This document shows, piece by piece, positions 61,507-64,000 of a stretch of 64,000 bases of DNA (position 1 is the stretch's first letter; the number at the start of each line of letters is the position of its first letter). The stretch covers positions 62,001-126,000 of the forward strand of contig JAFQQF010000006.1 in assembly GCA_017411385.1 (NCBI GenBank), read 5' to 3'. The position numbers and the translations under genes were made by a program. This stretch comes from Ruminococcus sp. (lineage in GTDB: Bacteria > Bacillota > Clostridia > Oscillospirales > Acutalibacteraceae). The notes beneath the pieces are model-generated. The model ran no database searches. It was not told the DNA's origin and was given only the letters and a program-made list of their open reading frames with translations.

Positions 61507-62035
61507 GGATTGCGAATACATACTGCTTTCGGAGCAGGAAATCAAAGATATTGTCAAGGATATGGCAAAGAAAATCAGTGAGGATTACAAGGATAAGAAT
61601 CTGATTCTCATAGGACTTCTCAAGGGTAGTGTCTTGTTTATGTCTGATTTGATGAGGGAGCTTTCCATTGACTGCGCTATCGACTTTATCTGTGCCTCAA
61701 GTTACGGTTCAGGTACAGAGTCCTCTGGCAGAGTCAATATCGTCAAGGACGTTTCTCAGCCTCTTGACGGCAAGGATGTGCTCATCGTTGAGGATATTAT
61801 TGATTCGGGAAATACTCTCAATTTCATAACTAAGTATTTTGCTGCAAAAAATGCCGCAAGTGTAAAGATTTGCACAATGCTCTCAAAACCATCCAGAAGG
61901 GTTGTAGAAATCCCTGTGGATTATGTAGGCCGTGAAGTGCCTGATGAGTTCGTAATAGGTTACGGACTTGACTATGCAGAAAAATACAGAAATCTTCCAT
62001 ACATCGGTGTGCTGAAGCCTTCTGTTTATTCATAA
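61499..62035 (+). CDS. hpt: Hypoxanthine phosphoribosyltransferase
   Basis: 178 residues. The PRPP motif VLIVEDIIDSGNTL, the flexible loop CASSYGSGTESSG and VGREVPDEFVIGYGLDYAEKYRNLP are typical. It salvages hypoxanthine and guanine to IMP and GMP. Its ATG overlaps the tilS stop. Confidence 0.96.
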   Translation: MHKDCEYILLSEQEIKDIVKDMAKKISEDYKDKNLILIGLLKGSVLFMSDLMRELSIDCAIDFICASSYGSGTESSGRVNIVKDVSQPLDGKDVLIVEDIIDSGNTLNFITKYFAAKNAASVKICTMLSKPSRRVVEIPVDYVGREVPDEFVIGYGLDYAEKYRNLPYIGVLKPSVYS

Positions 62036-62077
62036 TTTCAAAATATTTTTCCATACTACACTAAGGAGTGAAGCAAT

Positions 62078-64000
62078 TTGCAGAATAATAAATTATCAGC
62101 AAAAAAACTTTTAATCTACTTAGGAATCCCGATTCTGGTTATTCTTTGTGTTGCCTTGATGTTCTCGTTCGGCAAAGAGAAGAAAGAGTATAAATATTCA
62201 GATATTGTTGGATTTTTTAAAGCACAGCAGGTTGAAAGCTTTTCTGTGAATGTGGGTACAGGTGCCCTTGAAATGATGGTTAAGGATGAGGCATTGGTAT
62301 CTGACAAGACCGCGGAAAAGGATGATAGTCCATCACAGACAGGTAATATCTTTTCAGGACTTGTAAAGCCCGAGGATAAGAAGGACGATGACGGACTCAC
62401 TAAGATTAAGTACAAGCTTGCAAGTGTTGACTTGTTTTATATGGATGTAAACGATTACATTCTTGAATACAACGAAAAGCACTCAGAGCCTTTGGAGTAT
62501 GACTATATTCCTGCAACCAACAACTCCTTCCTTCTGGAGCTTATCCCCATCTTATTCTTTATAATTGTTGCTGTTGTGTTCTGGTTCTTCATTATGAAGA
62601 GGATGAATGCCGGCGGTATGGGCGGTAAGGAGTTCCAGTTCGGCAAGGCAAAGTTTAAGGATACCAACGATGAGAAGCGTAAGACTACCTTTGAGGATGT
62701 GGCAGGTGCCGACGAGGAAAAGGAAGAGCTTGAAGAAATCGTGGAGTTCCTGAAAAATCCCGGCAAGTATAACGAGCTTGGTGCAAGAATTCCCAAGGGT
62801 GTTCTCCTTGTAGGCCCTCCCGGTACAGGTAAAACTCTTCTTGCACGTGCTGTAGCAGGTGAGGCAGGAGTTCCCTTCTTCTCAATCTCAGGTTCTGATT
62901 TTGTAGAAATGTTTGTAGGTGTGGGTGCCTCCCGTGTGCGTGACCTTTTTGAACACGCAAAGAAGAACTCCCCCTGTATTATATTCATCGACGAGATTGA
63001 CGCCGTTGGCAGACAGCGAGGCACAGGCCTTGGCGGCGGACACGATGAGCGTGAGCAGACCTTGAACCAGATGTTGGTTGAGATGGACGGCTTCGGTGCA
63101 AACGAGGGTGTAATCGTTATTGCGGCTACCAACCGCCCCGATATACTTGACCCTGCACTGCTCAGACCCGGTCGTTTTGACCGTCAGGTGACTGTCGGCT
63201 ATCCCGATGTTCAGGGCAGAGAGGCAATCCTTAAGGTACACGCCAGAAAGAAGCCTCTTGCTCCCGATGTAAAGCTCAAGACTATTGCAAAAACTACCGC
63301 AGGATTTACAGGTGCTGACCTTGCAAACCTTTTGAACGAAGCAGCCCTCCTTGCAGCACGCAGAGGCAAAAAGGCTATCACTATGCAGGAGGTTGAGGAA
63401 GCTACAATCAAGGTTGTAGTGGGCACAGAGAAGAAGTCAAAGGTTATGTCTGACAAAGAGAAAAAGCTCACAGCATACCACGAGGCAGGTCACGCAGTTG
63501 CTACCTATGTGTGCGAAACTCAGGACCCTGTTCATCAGATTTCTATTATACCCACAGGTATGGCAGGCGGTTACACAATGCACCTGCCCGCTGAGGATAA
63601 GTCCTACCAGTCCAAAAAGGGAATGGAAGAGGATATCGTTGTGCTTCTGGGTGGCCGTGTTGCCGAGGCTTTAGTGCTCGGCGATATTTCCACAGGTGCA
63701 TCCAATGATATTGAGCGTGCTACCTCAACAGCCCGTGCAATGGTTACAAAGTACGGAATGTCTGAACTGCTCGGTTGCATCAACTACGCATCAGGCAGTA
63801 CAGAAGTGTTCATTGGCAGAGATATGGGACAGGTTAAGGATTATTCCGACGATACTGCATCTAAAATTGACTTGGAGATTCATCGTATTATTACAGAGGG
63901 CTACAAGAAGTGCGAAAGCATTCTTACCTCAAATATGGATAAGCTCCACGAGGTTTCTGCTTACCTTATGAAGCACGAAAAAATGTCGGGCGCAGACTTT
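62078..64000 (+). CDS. ftsH: ATP-dependent zinc metalloprotease FtsH, 3' end cut off
   Basis: The frame is open to the window edge (641 residues visible). It starts at a TTG with AAGGAG nine bases upstream. Order: membrane segment (~10-27), an extracytoplasmic domain with an acidic insert, second membrane segment ([19 protein letters not shown]), then the AAA+ module with Walker A GPPGTGKT (246-253), [21 protein letters not shown] and Walker [11 protein letters not shown], and the M41 zinc site HEAGH (468-472). It degrades misassembled membrane proteins and selected regulators. Only the last stretch is missing. Confidence 0.95.
   Translation, partial: MQNNKLSAKKLLIYLGIPILVILCVALMFSFGKEKKEYKYSDIVGFFKAQQVESFSVNVGTGALEMMVKDEALVSDKTAEKDDSPSQTGNIFSGLVKPEDKKDDDGLTKIKYKLASVDLFYMDVNDYILEYNEKHSEPLEYDYIPATNNSFLLELIPILFFIIVAVVFWFFIMKRMNAGGMGGKEFQFGKAKFKDTNDEKRKTTFEDVAGADEEKEELEEIVEFLKNPGKYNELGARIPKGVLLVGPPGTGKTLLARAVAGEAGVPFFSISGSDFVEMFVGVGASRVRDLFEHAKKNSPCIIFIDEIDAVGRQRGTGLGGGHDEREQTLNQMLVEMDGFGANEGVIVIAATNRPDILDPALLRPGRFDRQVTVGYPDVQGREAILKVHARKKPLAPDVKLKTIAKTTAGFTGADLANLLNEAALLAARRGKKAITMQEVEEATIKVVVGTEKKSKVMSDKEKKLTAYHEAGHAVATYVCETQDPVHQISIIPTGMAGGYTMHLPAEDKSYQSKKGMEEDIVVLLGGRVAEALVLGDISTGASNDIERATSTARAMVTKYGMSELLGCINYASGSTEVFIGRDMGQVKDYSDDTASKIDLEIHRIITEGYKKCESILTSNMDKLHEVSAYLMKHEKMSGADF

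Overview
The window is 64 kb of ordinary-looking, gene-dense chromosome from a low- to mid-GC Gram-positive anaerobe of the Clostridia, most likely a Ruminococcus (Oscillospiraceae) close to the starch-degrading R. bromii. Supporting this are three secreted proteins with type I dockerins (two of them large GH13 starch enzymes with TEAPTE/EVPT linkers), a class 1B dihydroorotate dehydrogenase with PyrK, an YtfJ/GerW-type sporulation protein, NifS/NifU, RNase J, GdpP, T-box control, and AGGAGG ribosome sites with frequent TTG starts. The species assignment is inference. I see no rRNA, tRNA, CRISPR array, phage or insertion sequence.

Layout. 1-4.5 kb: a lipid-like cassette (MFS_2 transporter, AMP-dependent ligase fused to a carrier domain, PlsC-type acyltransferase, membrane alpha/beta hydrolase). 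4.6-9.3 kb: LOG protein, MBL/beta-CASP nuclease, MATE exporter, diacylglycerol-kinase-like lipid kinase. 9.5-11.4 kb: PadR-HAAS-DUF4097 envelope-stress cassette. 11.4-13.4 kb (minus): KtrAB/TrkAH potassium uptake. 13.6-22.5 kb: pyrimidine operon pyrC-carB-pyrK-pyrD-pyrF-pyrE-pyrB behind a probable PyrR attenuator; PyrB carries a C-terminal PyrI-like zinc domain. 22.5-25.7 kb (minus): a T-box leader controlling an acyl/aryl-CoA ligase, then a dockerin protein of unknown function. 25.7-28.7 kb: CDF metal exporter, LysM protein, enolase. 28.9-34.3 kb: an intracellular and a secreted, dockerin-bearing pullulanase side by side. 34.5-41.3 kb: L28, two M50 membrane proteins (one catalytically dead), ScpA-ScpB, DUF2953, YtfJ, D,D-carboxypeptidase, RluB. 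41.4-44.4 kb: a biotin-dependent carboxyltransferase set resembling the 12S-1.3S-5S transcarboxylase. 44.5-47.7 kb: TmcAL, acetate kinase, small membrane proteins. 48-50.4 kb: secreted alpha-amylase with starch-binding and dockerin domains. 51-64 kb: NrdR, NifU-NifS-RNase H, then RNase J-GdpP-L9-DnaC-TilS-Hpt-FtsH (cut by the window end).

How the genes fit together: secreted amylase and pullulanase, probably docked on a cell-surface scaffold encoded elsewhere, would release maltodextrins. The cytosolic pullulanase debranches imported chains, and enolase and acetate kinase serve the fermentative flow to acetate. The pyr genes give de novo UMP. GdpP (c-di-AMP turnover) and KtrAB (K+ uptake, often c-di-AMP controlled) occur in the same window but not together.

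The points most worth a second look are the T-box on a CoA ligase, the transcarboxylase-like operon whose 12S-like subunit has lost its glycine-rich catalytic motifs, the dead/live pair of site-2 proteases beside scpAB, and the lipid uptake/activation cassette at the left edge. All statements come from reading the sequence and from general family knowledge; no database search was run.
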